From Diadema setosum (taxonomy: Eukaryota; Echinodermata; Echinoidea; Diadematoida; Diadematidae): a DNA stretch of 64,000 bases. Location: assembly GCF_964275005.1 (NCBI RefSeq), contig NC_092686.1, forward strand, positions 46,560,333 to 46,624,332. Direction: 5' to 3'. A program made the position numbers and the translations under genes. Within the stretch, counting starts at the first letter, position 1. The number at the start of each line of letters is the position of its first letter. Under the pieces are notes generated by a model that saw only the letters and a program-made list of their open reading frames with translations, did no database searches and was not told the DNA's origin. Positions 51,510 through 62,801 of the stretch are shown in pieces.

Positions 51510-52178
51510 CATTTCATTTCATTTATTTATTTCAACACGGCACATGATTCAGCCAGACGGCTGTTCTTCCTCATGTCCGTGCATCATGAGGTAAAAATGA
51601 CATACTTTTTTTTTTTTTAAACATATACACATGTACATGAAACATATATACAAAATACAATTAAATAAAACAAATCAGAACAAAATTAGAAAAAAAAATA
51701 TTTACATTAAGAAAAAAATGAATACATGCTTGGTTTACTTGAAAAAAAAAAAAGATGGGGAATGGGTACAATATCACTGTGGTGTCAGATACAAATTCAA
51801 ACTCCGTCTATAACCGCTAAAAATTGTTTGCTGTTTTACGCATGTTGGCAATGTATTCCATAATTTTGGACCTTGATAACTAAAACTCCTTTGCCTAAAG
51901 CAGGTTTTGATATATGGTAACTTGAATATCAGCGTTGTATTCCTTAAGGCATAATCAAAAATTTTCAACTCAAACATTTCACTTATATATTTAGGGGTTA
52001 AATTATAAGCGACTTTATACATTGTGCACAACATATGTTTTTTTCTTCTCATCTCAAGTGTATCAACATCAATTTGTGAGTATAATAGATTAGTTGGGTA
52101 TCTCGAATTCACCTGCAACACTGCTCTCAGAGAACGATTCTGAAGAATTTGATGTGTATTGTCTTTACTTAAGTGCAA
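51510..52178 (-). mobile_element. 3' end of a second non-LTR retrotransposon
   Basis: The 134-codon frame 51774-52178 has the same C-terminal reverse transcriptase layout: ILQNRSLRAVLQVNSRYPT, YKVAYNLTPKYISEMF, RQRSFSYQGPKLWNTLP. It belongs to a family different from the copy at 27.6-28.2 kb. Downstream sequence to about 51510 is probably its 3' UTR, with CAGCCAGACGGCTGTTCTTC and TCATGAGG-type motifs. The 5' end is truncated. It sits between the candidate gene and LAMTOR5. Confidence 0.75.
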
Positions 52179-52537
52179 TTTATTCGTTTGTGTTTACTAT
52201 TTTTTTTTATAATCATTTCCTTGAACAGTATTGCTTTCTGAACGCCTTCAACTACACGTATAAATGACCCAAATTTAAAGATGCATTTACATCGTACAAT
52301 TCAACAACACAGCAAGGCAACGAGTAAATGTAAGAAAAGATTGAGCATGCACATTCCTTCATGGACGAGATTTTGTCCAGATAGTGAAATACATGTTATG
52401 ACCACTGAAAGTGCGACCTCACTGATTTTATACTACAGCTGTAAAAGTTTGTTACAGAATGAAATTCTAACTGTATGAATGTATGAATGTATGAATTTGT
52501 ATAATCAGATGTTGTCCGACACAATGACTGCTTTATA

Positions 52538-52562
52538 CGTACACACACACACACACACACAC

Positions 52563-52626
<64 letters not shown>
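52538..52626. repeat. (CA)n-(TA)n compound microsatellite
   Basis: A run of CA followed by about 30 TA units in intergenic DNA downstream of LAMTOR5. Confidence 0.9.
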
Positions 52627-52629
<3 letters not shown>

Positions 52630-52739
52630 CACACCCACATATATATACATTTGTACACAAATACATATATACACACACACGGCCAAGTTGTTTCTGTGTG
52701 AGTGTAAGAATTAACATATTTTTATATTTCTAGCAAAAT

Positions 52740-53430
52740 GAAAGAGTACTTGACAGACTTCTTTCAGAAAGGATGGGGAACAATATTACCCTCAACATGT
52801 GTAACAAGTCGAGGGAATGTGTACATTGTACATGTACTTTTCATTAAAAATGAAATCTTGCGCAATTCTCTTTATACACTGTGTACCATGTATTTTCTTT
52901 ATACATTTATATCGTCCTTCAGTGATGTCACAAACTGTAGTAGTCTTCACATACTGCAATGGCTGCACCAAAACTTTGAAAATTCCTAACTTTTGAATGG
53001 ATTGTCCAATTATCCTAAAACTTTACAGGTGTGTTTTACTGATATTGCTACATTCACTCATTTCACACATTAAAAATTAGGGTGAACTTGTCCTATAAGT
53101 TTATCTACGCTTGTTCATTTTTTTTCTCATCTCACAGTGACAAAGTCAACTAATTGATTAACTTATTCTACTGTATAACAGAGCAAACTAGACAGGGGCT
53201 GCTTCATTGAACTTCTTTTTTTTTTTTTTAATAAAACGAAATACAGACAGACATTTTCAAATTACTACACAGATTTAACATTATACTGTCACCACCAAAA
53301 TAATTCATGATTCTCGCCAAAAGGCATTATAAAAAAATCTGAAACAAGAATAATACCAGTATACAAACCATGTACATGTATATCATGTATGGAGGATATT
53401 TCCAGGGTGCACTCAATTTAAAACAAACGT
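52740..53430. other. No gene seen
   Basis: AT-rich intergenic sequence without coding, RNA or repeat structure that I can identify, apart from short homopolymer runs. Confidence 0.4.
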
Positions 53431-53435
53431 GATTA

Positions 53436-54928
53436 CAGTGCACTCCCCTTACCAGGCGCGGTGGAGCACCCCAATTATCTCGCAGAAATCCATCGGCAGC
53501 CGAGCCTCATTTGCATAAAGTAAACAACATGTACTCGCGTAGTTGAGAAAAAGTAAACAACTTCTCAAGCTAATAACAATTCAAGGAAACCTATTTTCGG
53601 TTTAAAATAGAGTTAGTTTGAATTTGAAAACATGTCCGAATATGCACATATAACATATTAAAGGATTTGACAATGATAAAATGTGAAATTTTTGCGAAAA
53701 CCTGGCGAGCAAAATTACCAAAAATATGCCTCGAAAATCATCCTAAAATTCACGACGTGGGATTACGGAACCAAAGCGCCATTCCAACAAAGTACACCGA
53801 AATTTATTTATCTGCTTGCATTTTAAATTTCATACCGTAATATTCCCGGCCATGGTTGTGTCGGAAAACAAAAACAGAAGGTGATGTCAAAAATGACACG
53901 AACGCAAAGCGTACAGGTCGGTCCCATGTATATATAATCGCGTCACTGTAGCCAGGGCGGTGAGTCTCACCTCCCTGCTGCAGCGTTGCATGTCACAGCA
54001 CACACAACGCATTGCTGCATGCAGCGTGCGCGGCAGCAGCTCAGCAGTCGCCGCCGTGCGACACTCAGCAAATTGACTGCGTCACATGCAAACCAACAAT
54101 GAGCACGAAATCCTGAATCTCACGTACCACGCATGCCCAATATTACGGGAAAAGAAATGACGTCATTTTCAATTGTTTCGCTGACTACAATTTTCTATTC
54201 CAAACCCTGTAGAAACAAGTTGCTTTCTCAAAAAGGACAGGTGGAACCAAGCGAAAACTTTCACCATATATGGATTGAGGCCTGATGAACTTATGTTGAC
54301 AATTTCGCACACATTAGAGCCCGGCCATAGTCCAGTCGTAAAAAAAAAAAACCAGAGAGCATGTTTTGCGAGAGGTGATTTTCAAAACGCTTTAATATCT
54401 CAAGTTCTAGTGCAGCAAATTTCATAATTTTTTCATCAAAAGGAAGGTTTTTAAAAACTTAGATAGTGTGGGAAGTTTGAGTTTACTAGCGGCACGCATA
54501 GCGGCACAAGGAGAAGGTAAAGATTTGACTTTTTCATGCACACAGTTTCGGGCAGCCGTGGATGCCCGTTGGAAATCAAAATAGAACGGGGCGATAATGA
54601 GATGCAAATTGGGGTGCTCCACCGCGCCTGTTACAACGAATGTGATAACAACATTTTTGTTACAACAAAATCAAAATTCAGGTGCCAAAATTATCACCTC
54701 TATATCTTTACACACTATGCTTTTCAGTTATAATGAAACTTTGTCATAACAAATGAAAACTTCTGGTCCATAGGACTTTGTTATAACGGACCTACGAAAT
54801 AAAAATTCAGGATGCAACATTAGCTGCTCTATGTTTTTTAATTGTTTATCTGTTCAGTTATAACGAAGTTTCGATATAACGAAAGAATAGTGCCAGTCCC
54901 GAAGACGTCATTATAATGGGAGCCACTG
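53436..54928. mobile_element. Second pogo-like MITE, split by another insertion
   Basis: Ends CAGTGCACTCCCC and the complement of CAGTGGCTCCCATTATAA, with TA at both flanks (53434-53435 and 54929-54930). Removing the 1178-bp insertion at 53453-54630 and one TTAC leaves an element of about 311 bp with repeated TTATAACGAA motifs, related to 9851-10036. Confidence 0.65.
53453..54630. mobile_element. 1178-bp inverted-repeat element nested in the pogo-like MITE
   Basis: Ends are CAGGCGCGGTGGAGCACCCC and its exact complement, about 24 bp of inverted repeat, bordered by TTAC at 53449-53452 and 54631-54634, a 4-bp target duplication. The interior has a GC-rich patch of CAGC/CGCC motifs at 53975-54063 and no transposase. 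Family uncertain. Confidence 0.75.
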
Positions 54929-55678
54929 TATCCAGGATAGATTTAGTGCCTTTTGGTTGAAAGATCTTCATTGTCTTATGACATCTCTCTCTCTCTCTCT
55001 TTCTCTCACCTCTCTTCCTATCTATTTACTACCTAGTACCTCTCTCCAATAATCTTGTGTTAATCATTACTTTTTACTTCTTTTCTACAAATAATTTTCT
55101 CAACAGAAATAAAGACATTCTCCTAAATGATTAGGGTATAGTAATAATGCACTGATTGATAAGATCTATTTATTTTTTCATACTTGAAATGCTATGCATA
55201 CATATTAAAATCAATGAACTCAATGACTTTTCTCATATTTCTCTTGACTGAATTTTTTTTTTCATTTTGTCATCACTATTTTCTTTGATGTCAACATCAT
55301 TTGTCATATCAGAGTCTAATTGTCAACATCATTATAAAATTTTATTATGAGTCTTCAATAATCACCAATATCCCAACAGTGTACGGCTTTGTAACATGTT
55401 GAATCAACATTAAACTAAAATTTGACTGAGAGCCTATTACATTCAGAGTATACATCTGTGTGATTCAGTTTGCTACTGTAAGAGGTATACGAGACTTTGG
55501 ACACACAACATACATTTAAAACAACACAGTACACACTACACTGACAAAGGCCCGAGGCGGGTTGAATATGTACATGTACCTTGGAATTTAGAGAGTTCAT
55601 TTCATCTGATCTTAAACCCTCCTCTACCTCCCTTTCCCAACCCCCCCCCCCCCCCATAAGAAAAAAATAGTATAGACA

Positions 55679-57143
55679 ACTAGAAATGTCGCTTTGGCGA
55701 CTGGTATGCCTCCGCCATAATGCATGATTTTCCCAATAGGTCTAGATAGTACATGTGGACACTGTGTGATTACATTTTCACAAAATTGGCAAAATATTGG
55801 AATGACAAGTTTGTCACAAATGTGTTGAATGTTCACCTTCCTTGACGTAGGTTTAATTGGATGAATAGGAGAGCATGTATCTAGGGATTTAAGGACTTTA
55901 ACTTGACTTTGACCCATTCATACATTTAGGCATTGAGTAATTTTCAAGGTACAGGTGTGGAGAAAAAGTGCAATTTCTGAATTGAATAGTAAATTGTTAC
56001 CATTTTCATCTGGCCCTTCACCCTAAAATTCATAAGATAATTACTTTCAGGTAGAACATGCATAATATGTACTAAGTTTCAAGGTAACTTGAGCCACTTC
56101 CGAGATATGGAGGAAAAAGTTAGTTCAGCACCTTCACTTGATCTTTGACCTTTTGACCTTTGAGGCAAAAAGAGAAAAAAAAACTTTCCAGAGAATTTCT
56201 ATTAGGTTACACACGCATACACCAAGTGTAAAAAAATAACCCTGCTGGCATTGCATAAATATGAGGGTAATAGTAAAATTTTGAAGTCTTGCACTTGACC
56301 TTTGACCCCTGACCTTTGACCCCATGAACCCTACATTCTCTAGATAATCACTTCCAGTCAGTACATGTATATACTATGTTCCATGAAGATACCTTGAACA
56401 ATTTTCCAAGGTACGGAGAAAAAAAAGAAGTTTTAATATTTTTACTTGACCTTTTGACCTTTGACCTTTGACCTCATGACCCAAACTTTCACCAGAGAAT
56501 CTTAATTGGGTAATACATGTATACACTAAGTTTCAAGAAAATATCTTGAGGCATTCAATAGATATGGTGGAAATAGTGAAATTTTATGTATTTGACCCTG
56601 ACCTTTTGACCTTTGACCTCATGACCCAAACTTTCACCAGAGAATCTTAATTGGGTAATACATGTATACACTAAGTTTCAAGAAAATCTCTTCAGGCATT
56701 CAATAGATATGGTGGAAATAGTGAAATTTTATGTATTTGACCTTGACCTTTTGACCTTTGACCTTTGACCTCATGACCCAAACTTTGACCAGAGAATCTT
56801 AATTGGGTAATACATGTATACACTAAGTTTCAAGAAAATATCTTCAGGCATTCAATAGATATGGTGGAAATAGTGAAATTTTATGTATTTGACCTTGACC
56901 TTTTGACCTTTGACCTTGAGCATGTGCACCCAGAAGTTGATAGGCACAACTTCACCCCCTAATACACATACATGCCAAGTTTCATTAGGATACCTCAACA
57001 GGTTTCGATAGTTACCTTGTCCACAAAATTCATTACGGACGGACGGAAGGACGGACGGACGGACGGACGGACGGACGGAAGGACGGACGGAAGGACAACC
57101 CGAAAACATAATGCCTCCGGCACCACTTCGTGGCGGAGGCATA
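55679..57143. repeat. 1.46-kb repeat with TGACCTTTGACC array
   Basis: The left end has TATGCCTCCGCCA at 55708 and the right end TGGCGGAGGCATA, an inverted pair. Inside are three tandem units of about 145-152 bp (about 56475-56915) sharing CATGACCCAAACTTT, then a (GGAC)n tract at 57037-57095. At least seven TGACCTTTGACC motifs occur. Non-coding. Confidence 0.65.
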
Positions 57144-57383
57144 AAAAACAAAAAGAAAGATTGATAGAAAAAAAAAAATGAATCCACTCATAGCCACTGA
57201 CATGGGGTAGAGTTCCTCAAGAAATGAGCACGCCTTTCCACTCCGAAAGCGAGTTCCTGTACAATGCGAGTTGAAGATTCTTCTCTTCCTACTGAGGCAT
57301 TGTGAATGATTATTTATGTCTCTTGAATCTGTTTTATATTTCTTCCTGCCAGTTCCATTTTGAGGAAAATTCACATCCATCCC

Positions 57384-60300
57384 TCAGTATCCAGGCATTT
57401 TGTGGATTGCTATTGTAACATCCTGATGTGATTTGATGAGAACATTCCTAAGAGAGAAACAAAATACAGTATAGAGCATTATTGTGATTGCAATTCACTT
57501 CTAGGATTACCAGAATTCAAGATTATAATTATGACATCTTTATTTGTGAGTATTGGATGGTATAAATTAAATTACACAAATCAGACAAACAGTCTAGTTT
57601 GTCTTTTTTGAGATAGGAGGTTGGAATGGCAGCTTCCCTGAGATAGAGTGAGCATGGAGCAGTGTTCCAGATTTAGGGGGTCTCCAAGGAAAACACCTGC
57701 AGAAAACCCTCGAAGGGGTGGGGGGGGGGGTGGTCAGAAATTTTGAAAGCCCCGAGATAGGGGTACGTTTAGAGAGAGGTAACAAGCATATATGTGTACC
57801 CTAATAACATATGGGGGGGGGGGGAGAGATTTCCACAAGGTCATATGGGGGAAGGTTCTGTGTCTGTGTAGTGTATAACAGGTGTATTAGAATGTGGGAG
57901 TCAAGCATAATGTAAGGGAAGGTTCTGTGACTGTGTAGTGTATAACAAGTGTACTGTATTAGAATGTGGGAGTCAAACATAATGAAGGGAAGGTTCTGTG
58001 TCTGTGTATTGTATTTCAGGTGTACGACGTTGTACCGTATTAGAATGTGGGAGTCAAACATAATGTAAGGGAAGGTTCTGTGTCTGTGTAGTGTATAACA
58101 GGTGTACTGTATTAGAATGTGGGAGTCAAACATAATGCAAGGGAAGGTTCTGTGTCTGTGCAGTGTATAACAGGTGTACTGTATTAGAATGTGAGAGTCA
58201 AGCATAATGTAAGGGAAGGTTCTGTGTCTGTGTAGTGTATAACAGGTGTATTGCATTAGAATGTGGGAGTCAAACATAATGTAAAGTCCTCCACACTCAC
58301 CCTCCATCAGACTCTAGACATATTACAGGAGCGTTTGGGCTCTCGCGAACAAGGAGAGAAGCCTGCTGAGCCAGAGATGCTACAAGACCTGCAGAATCCG
58401 CTGAGGCTGTCCCTTTTGCTGTGGGGGTAGGAACAAAATATATTCAGATATTCAAGAACACAATTCATACATATCTTATGATTTTCATAGAAGAAAACAC
58501 ATACTGTACATTGAAGAAAATATAATCACTCGTGCTTAACATTTAAAATGAACACAAGTAGGAGCACTATTTGTTGTTAGTTGCCTTTTATCCGATTAAT
58601 TTAACCACACTTTTCATATTAACAAGAATCCCTTACACAGCAACCAACAAGTCTGTAGGAGGACAAACCTACATCTAAGAGGTAACCACACTTCTCTGTC
58701 TAGATGCACATGTAATTTAGAACAAGGATATAACAATAACAATTTAAACAATCAAATGCATACACAGGCATTCAAATTAAAACCAGTACTGTAAAAGTGG
58801 ATATTTTTGCGCGACTAACTTTTGGCACTTGGCCGGGTAAGAAGAGTTTCGCGTGTTATTTTCGCGCTAGTTTCTGGTTGCGCGAAACGCACAAAAATTT
58901 CAACCCCGCAAAAATTTCCACTTTTATAGTACTAGTATTCAACCACTCATCTAGCTTGTCTCTGATTGGAAGAGAGGAGACTTTTTCAGCAAATATGAAA
59001 GCACATAGGGCAGATAGCTACTAAATGATATGTTCTGAAAAAAAAAACCCACAAAAAAACATAATTGTCTGAGCATAACAATGGGGTTAAAAAAAAAAGG
59101 ATGATTCTTGCTCAATGTGATCTGGTTAATCAGCATTGCAGACAGCAGTTCGATGACTTCACTGCCCTTTGGCCGCTCGCTATTAAGTCATTGCTATAAG
59201 CTATTCATTCATATACATGTAAATCTGTATGTCCAAACAATATTACCACCATTTCTCATCAATATTGCTGTTATGAGTACATGTATATATTTTGACTTAC
59301 CACTGTAGCATAAACCTTGCTTGTCAGCACACAAAACACCCATCACACCTTGGGATTCCATGCTGCACAGAAAGGTTGAAAAATACAGTTTTCACATACA
59401 TATATGTATGATTTGTCCACTTATCAAGCAATTTTTGAAATCATTAGTCAAACACATGTATGCCCAAATATGAAAATGCACAAGAGCTTGTCATTGTGTC
59501 ATTCCTTATTCAAATGACAGAAAATCAATTGTTGCATTATTCTGATCTCATTTTGTGAGGAAGAAAAAGGTTAAACATTTCATTTTTTCTTAAAGAATAA
59601 GTTACACTGGATATTACAGTGTATCCATCAGATTTCTTAACATATGTTTAGGCCTAAATGACATAATGATGCAAAGTATTCATTCAATTTACATGAAAAA
59701 AAAATTAACCTGCCAACAAACAGCATGGTCTGTTATTATTGTATCACAAAAGGATACTACTGGCCTAGCCTAGATATGCGCAAAAATAAAACACACTGCA
59801 AAATTAACAATAACATTGGTTTAGAATCTTGAAACGTCAACGAGTTTAAATAGTGTAGTGGGATTTGGTTTGGGGGATGGTTGGTTTTAACTTCCCCTCC
59901 TATCTACTGTACCTCACGACCTTAACCAGACCCGGACTGTGACTTTAACATGACTAGGGGGTCACCTGACTGACACATCCAACTTTATATCAGGTGACAA
60001 TTGACCCACACGACCTTGACTCGACGCTGATGGACACACGATTTGGGAAAGGAAAGAACTACAAGGCATACACCTGTATAAATCTACCTGAATCAAGCCC
60101 ATCTTCAGCCTGGCGTAGTTGGTAAGTGTATATTCTGTGAAGTGGACACTAACTCCCACTTTAATAGTTTATTGTTGATGGGGGATAAAGGCAATGACAA
60201 TAATAAGTCATATTTGGGTAAATTTTGAAATATTTCATTAATGATAGGGTCTATTCAGTTAGACGTTGCACAGTTAGCATTTCCACCGGAAACAACGGCA

Positions 60301-60587
60301 TCAACATCTCTATCTTTACTGTGTCATCCTGCCAGATTTAATAAAACACTGCATGTCATTTTCCATCAACAACCATCGCATCGCGACCGGATCAATAGAA
60401 TAATGCAGGGAGCCAACACACACACACAACAAATACAATATGTGGGACTGTGTTCAATGTGAACGCATAACTCGAAGAGAACACGATAATATATTCGCTG
60501 GCGTGAAACTGCTGACCCGGTCATTATTTACACTGAGTAATTTCGAACTTACGTGTCATCCAGTAGCTTGTCAAGATTCTGCTCCAT
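57384..60587 (-). CDS. LAMTOR5: LAMTOR5, Ragulator complex subunit (4 exons, complete)
   Basis: LAMTOR5 (HBXIP) is a roadblock-fold subunit of Ragulator, the lysosomal scaffold that recruits Rag GTPases and mTORC1. Exons are 60553-60587, 59301-59362, 58301-58418 and 57384-57447 (35, 62, 118 and 64 nt; internal phases 2, 1, 2), giving 92 residues and a TGA stop. Human LAMTOR5 has 91. Recognisable stretches are MEQNLDKLLDD, GVMGVLCADKQGLCYSG, AGLVASLAQQASLL, VICLESDG, NVLIKSHQDVTIAIHKM. The start has A at -3 and G at +4. Intron 3 holds a six-copy minisatellite ending about 15 bp from exon 3. The gene shares a short promoter region with ABHD14. I am confident of identity and completeness. Confidence 0.95.
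57851..58284. repeat. Six-copy minisatellite in LAMTOR5 intron 3
   Basis: Units of 67-82 bp begin GAAGGTTCTG at 57851, 57918, 57989, 58071, 58143 and 58214. It reads open on the minus strand for 168 codons only because the units lack stops. It ends about 16 bp from the exon 3 donor. Confidence 0.9.
58795..58930. mobile_element. 136-bp palindromic MITE
   Basis: TACTGTAAAAGTGGATATTT at the left and AAATTTCCACTTTTATAGTA at the right are inverted; the middle is CG-rich with repeated GCGCGA motifs. In LAMTOR5 intron 2. Confidence 0.5.
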
Positions 60588-60898
60588 TTTGACGAGTATA
60601 GTGGTCCTGTTGAGTGTGTTCAGCGTGGAATTGTCCAAAGAACCCTTCTTTAGCCGAGTAGGGTACTTTACTGCACTGAACGTACATGTATAGTCATGTG
60701 ATCATCATGTCCTAGGATATCACATGATCTTCATAGAGCTGTTGCTCTGCTGCTGCATATGCCAGGTACGTCGGCGTAGCAGTCCTTTGACCTGATGTCT
60801 TAGGCAGGTACTAGGTACGTCCGTAGCACTTGCTTGAGCTTGGATTAACGTCCTTATGAGACAGAGACTGTCAATTTTACCCAAGCAAGTGAGCTAAA
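60588..60898. promoter_or_regulatory. Short head-to-head promoter region of LAMTOR5 and ABHD14
   Basis: Only 311 bp separate the two divergent start codons, so 5' UTRs and promoters of both genes must share it. No clear TATA box is seen. It contains TCATGTGA at 60694-60701 and TCACATGA at 60720-60727, the same motif in opposite orientation. These match the M-box form of the MITF/TFE E-box. Shared control is inference. Confidence 0.6.
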
Positions 60899-62801
60899 AT
60901 GACCGAAAAGGTTAAAAGTGAAAGCTGGGAGAAGCTTGTGACCGATGTACGGACCAAGGCAGGTGTCAGCTTCGTAGAACAGGAAGGAAAGGTTGATATT
61001 AACAGCCGCAGAATATTCTATCGAAAAGTTTCTAAAGGAACTACGGAGAGCTGCCGGGGTCACGTTCTCTTCCTTCACGCTGGCTGCTACTCATCGCAGA
61101 CGTGGCTTGAGCATGGTTCGATGCACTACTTTGCCAGCTATGGCTATTCTTCCACTGCCATTGACATGCCAGGTGTTTATCTTATTTCTTTATCATATAG
61201 CCTCCTCAGCTCAGAGTTTTTCATCGAATAAAGTACACTGCTAAGAGTAAGACTGTTCCTGTTAAGTCTTATATGTGACATTTGAGAAAAAAAAAACGAT
61301 CAACTTAAAAAAAAAAAAAAAAAAATGAATCATCTGTTTGCCCCCTCCTACACTTGTGATAGGTGTGCTAGATCAATGTCCGTGTTTTCAGTTAATTTTA
61401 GGCATTATAGAAAAAAGAAAAGAACGCATGCATATTTCGTATGAAACTGAATTGGGATTTGTCTCAATGCGAATACTGTGTTTTACTGGTTTACTTTTAA
61501 TTAAGCTATGTGTGCCAGGACTGCATACTGTAGAGAATGCGGATGCAGCAATAAGATCAGTTGTATCATAAAAGTTCAAAGTCTTGTGTGTGTATGTTTT
61601 TTCTTTTCCTTGTAATTTCAGGATATGGACAAACTGGACTAGTCAAGATGGATGTGGGTGACCCTGTGACCTTCATGAAGTGTTTGTACCAAGCACTCAA
61701 AATTGAGAGGCCGGTCATTATCAGTCCCTCGAGGAGCGGTGACTTATCCATCCCTCTTATCATGGAACATCCTGAGCTAGTGCAAGGATACGTACCAGTG
61801 TCTCCTCACTCAACTGACAAATACACTCCAGAGGAATATCAGAAAAATCAGGTACCTCTCTTCTCCTACCAAAACTCAGTTTTAATATTCATTTTCTCTT
61901 TGTACTGAATTGTTGTTTTTTTTTTTTGGTAAGAAATTGTGATGATCTTTTTTCTTTTATGTGCTGAATCATCCTGTTACTAAACTAACTAGAGATTTGA
62001 GTGAATTACAGATGCCTTAAAGGCATTATTTACCATTTGCAGATGAAACAAAAACCCTGATTTCGTGCTTCAATGTAGTTCTAAAATGTGAGTTAGGGAT
62101 AAAAACAACCAGTGTAAAAATATGAATGAGTATGATTAATGTTAAGTATTGTTAAGTATACAAAAAGTGAACAATAGTTATAATAGAATTGTTTCTAGAC
62201 TAAACCGTCTACAGTTATGGTTTAGTGAGAAAAATAGTGATATCTCCTTATATTTTAGGCTTTATTGCAAAATTTTACATGGTGGGATGTTTTGTGATAC
62301 AACTGACCTACACATATGCATTTAAATGTACATTTTTTTTTAATCACTGCTCCCAATGGTAACAGTACCTTTAATCTATTCATGCCTTTCAAATTCAATT
62401 GTTTCTTTTTAAAGTGACTGTATTTTAATGAACTTGCTAAAATTCTAGTACATGTATTTTGAAATGTACATGTATTTAGTGAATCATTCAAAATTTGTCA
62501 ACAAAATTGATTTCAGAATGTATATTTTTCCCAATGTGAAAATCAGTCTCACACATTCTCGTGTCTTTGAAGTTTGCATTTTATTCTTATACACAATCCT
62601 CTTTTTGTGCGACAGACACAAACCCTCATCACCTATGGTGAGAATGACACAGAGGCGGGGCGCAAGGCAACTGCCAATCTCAAGAACCTGCCCAATCACA
62701 GAGCCCAGGAGTTCCTAGGGGCGGGCCATCATCCTTACATGGATAGTCCAGTCGAGTGGCATCAACTGGTGTACAACTTTGTGGAAAGCCTTGCTGAGTA
62801 A
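60899..62801 (+). CDS. ABHD14: ABHD14-type alpha/beta hydrolase (3 exons, complete)
   Basis: ABHD14 proteins are small alpha/beta hydrolases; human ABHD14B is a cytosolic/nuclear lysine deacetylase. Exons are 60899-61172, 61622-61851 and 62616-62801 (274, 230, 186 nt; internal phases 1 and 0), encoding 229 residues, against 210 in human ABHD14B. Visible features: oxyanion region VLFLHAGCYSSQTW (residues about 63-76), AIDMPGYGQ at the exon 1-2 junction, nucleophile Ser in SPSRSGD (exon 2), acid Asp in YGENDTEAG, and catalytic His in GAGHHPYMDSP (exon 3). There is no hydrophobic N-terminus, so it resembles ABHD14B more than the membrane-anchored ABHD14A. Intron 2 contains a 358-bp TTAA-flanked MITE. 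Confidence 0.94.
62017..62374 (+). mobile_element. TTAA-type MITE, copy B
   Basis: The element is flanked by TTAA at 62017-62020 and 62371-62374, with inverted ends AGGCATTATTTACCATT and its relaxed complement. A TTAA target duplication is typical of piggyBac and Kolobok families. No coding capacity. It lies in ABHD14 intron 2, opposite in orientation to copy A. Confidence 0.75.

Noticed and set aside
54422..54622. 66-codon minus-strand frame inside the nested transposon
   Set aside because: Includes the terminal inverted repeat itself and shows no transposase motif.
57801..58307. 168-codon repetitive frame on the minus strand
   Set aside because: It is the LAMTOR5 intron 3 minisatellite, overlapping a proven splice donor; no start context or family match.
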